A stretch of DNA of 64,000 bases. It comes from Caldibacillus debilis DSM 16016. Lineage in GTDB: Bacteria; Bacillota; Bacilli; Bacillales; Caldibacillaceae. This document shows positions 63,694 to 64,000 of this stretch, piece by piece. Made by a program: the position numbers and the translations under genes. The notes below the pieces were generated by a model. The model searched no databases. It was not told the DNA's origin and was given only the letters and a program-made list of their open reading frames with translations. The stretch spans positions 143,993-207,992 of the forward strand of contig NZ_KB912902.1 of the NCBI RefSeq assembly GCF_000383875.1, given 5' to 3'. Position 1 is the first letter of the stretch. Every line of letters starts with the position of its first letter.

Positions 63694-63723
63694 ACAGGAG
63701 ACAGAATATTCTGTCTCCTGTGT
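63694..63723. repeat. 30-bp perfect palindrome
   Basis: CACAGGAGACAGAAT is followed directly by its exact reverse complement. It lies 43 bases from the 3' end of the IS256-type transposase gene, outside any coding sequence. Confidence 0.85.
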
Positions 63724-63766
63724 GGAAAGGGAGAATCCCCTTACTTTGTCTATTTACAGTATTTGG

Positions 63767-64000
63767 TTAATTGTAACGTTCTTCAAACATTCGCTCGAGG
63801 GCTTCCTGCGCTTCGGCAAATCCTCGCAACTTTCGTTCTGCCCATTTCTCGTTAAAATCTTGAACGGTCAAATATACGACTTTTTCAGCGGCTTCTAAAC
63901 TGCTCAAACTGTTCATCGGCTTTAGACGTTTCCGAATCTCCTTGATCGTTCGTTCGATGGCATTGGTCGTATAAATCACACTTCGAATACTGCTTGGATA
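63767..64000 (-). CDS. IS256-family transposase, C-terminal part (continues past window)
   Basis: The last 78 codons of a Mutator-type transposase, open to the window edge: SIRSVIYTTNAIERTIKEIR, KRLKPMNSLSSLEAAEKVVY, FNEKWAERKLRGFAEAQEAL and a stop at 63767. The TTNAIE motif and the KW....LR..... end are hallmarks of IS256 elements. Completeness cannot be judged from here. It is transcribed toward mntH and marks the right border of the AT-rich segment. Confidence 0.92.
   Translation of the reverse strand, partial: YPSSIRSVIYTTNAIERTIKEIRKRLKPMNSLSSLEAAEKVVYLTVQDFNEKWAERKLRGFAEAQEALERMFEERYN

Overview
The window reads as the chromosome of a Gram-positive, spore-forming Bacillaceae species with about 50% GC. 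The evidence is strong GGAGG-type ribosome sites, TTG/GTG starts, a YhcN/YlaJ sporulation lipoprotein, nrgA/TnrA-like and gltAB/gltC arrangements, YfiBC, YtrA, YtcJ, YugP and SwrC homologues, and MntR/Rex/CcpA-like sites. The GC level and protein style suggest a thermophilic genus such as Caldibacillus or a Geobacillus relative; that is inference. No rRNA, tRNA or CRISPR array was seen.

Layout. 0-1.3 kb is AT-rich and gene-free with an IS21 istA relic. 1.3-4 kb has glycerate kinase beside a 5'-truncated GH13_18 glycoside phosphorylase. 4.2-8.5 kb is an ABC exporter pair. 9-13 kb has a spore lipoprotein, a nitronate monooxygenase-like protein and a DUF294/DnaQ-type exonuclease pair. 13.1-13.7 kb is a 21-bp-periodic repeat array (A). 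14-18.6 kb has an ammonium transporter with a perfect TnrA site, and adhE. 19-23.2 kb is an RND pump with a divergent TetR regulator. 23.2-26.1 kb is a graveyard of broken genes and repeats. 26-29.6 kb is a divergent acyl-CoA synthetase/amidohydrolase pair. 29.8-33.3 kb is a heterodimeric ABC exporter. 33.9-37.7 kb is a YtrA-type GntR/ABC operon behind a perfect palindromic operator. 37.7-38.8 kb is repeat-rich and carries a second copy of the array in opposite orientation (B). 38.9-41.8 kb encodes exported proteins. 41.9-49.1 kb is gltD-gltA with divergent gltC. 49.5-56.4 kb is a PTS operon for a beta-disaccharide. 56.9-60.9 kb has small regulators, YugP and an aldo/keto reductase. 62-63.4 kb is mntH, and the window ends inside an IS256-family transposase.

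Genes that work together: amt and gltAB supply nitrogen assimilation (NH4+ import, then glutamate synthase). The PTS operon imports and phosphorylates a beta-linked disaccharide, GH4 cleaves it, and the NagB-like enzyme would take glucosamine-6-P to fructose-6-P, which points to a glucosamine-containing sugar. AdhE, under a Rex-like site, serves fermentative NADH disposal.

The most unusual signal is arrays A and B: two diverged, inverted copies of one non-coding element about 25 kb apart, made of degenerate units with a (G/C)ATGTTGGACA core. Both share the same irregular spacing series (19, six 21s, 20, 21, 21, 33 and so on). Several other gene-free stretches hold unrelated short direct repeats spaced about 60-65 bp, and a pair of ~80-bp MITE-like elements ends in TTTTACACAAA.
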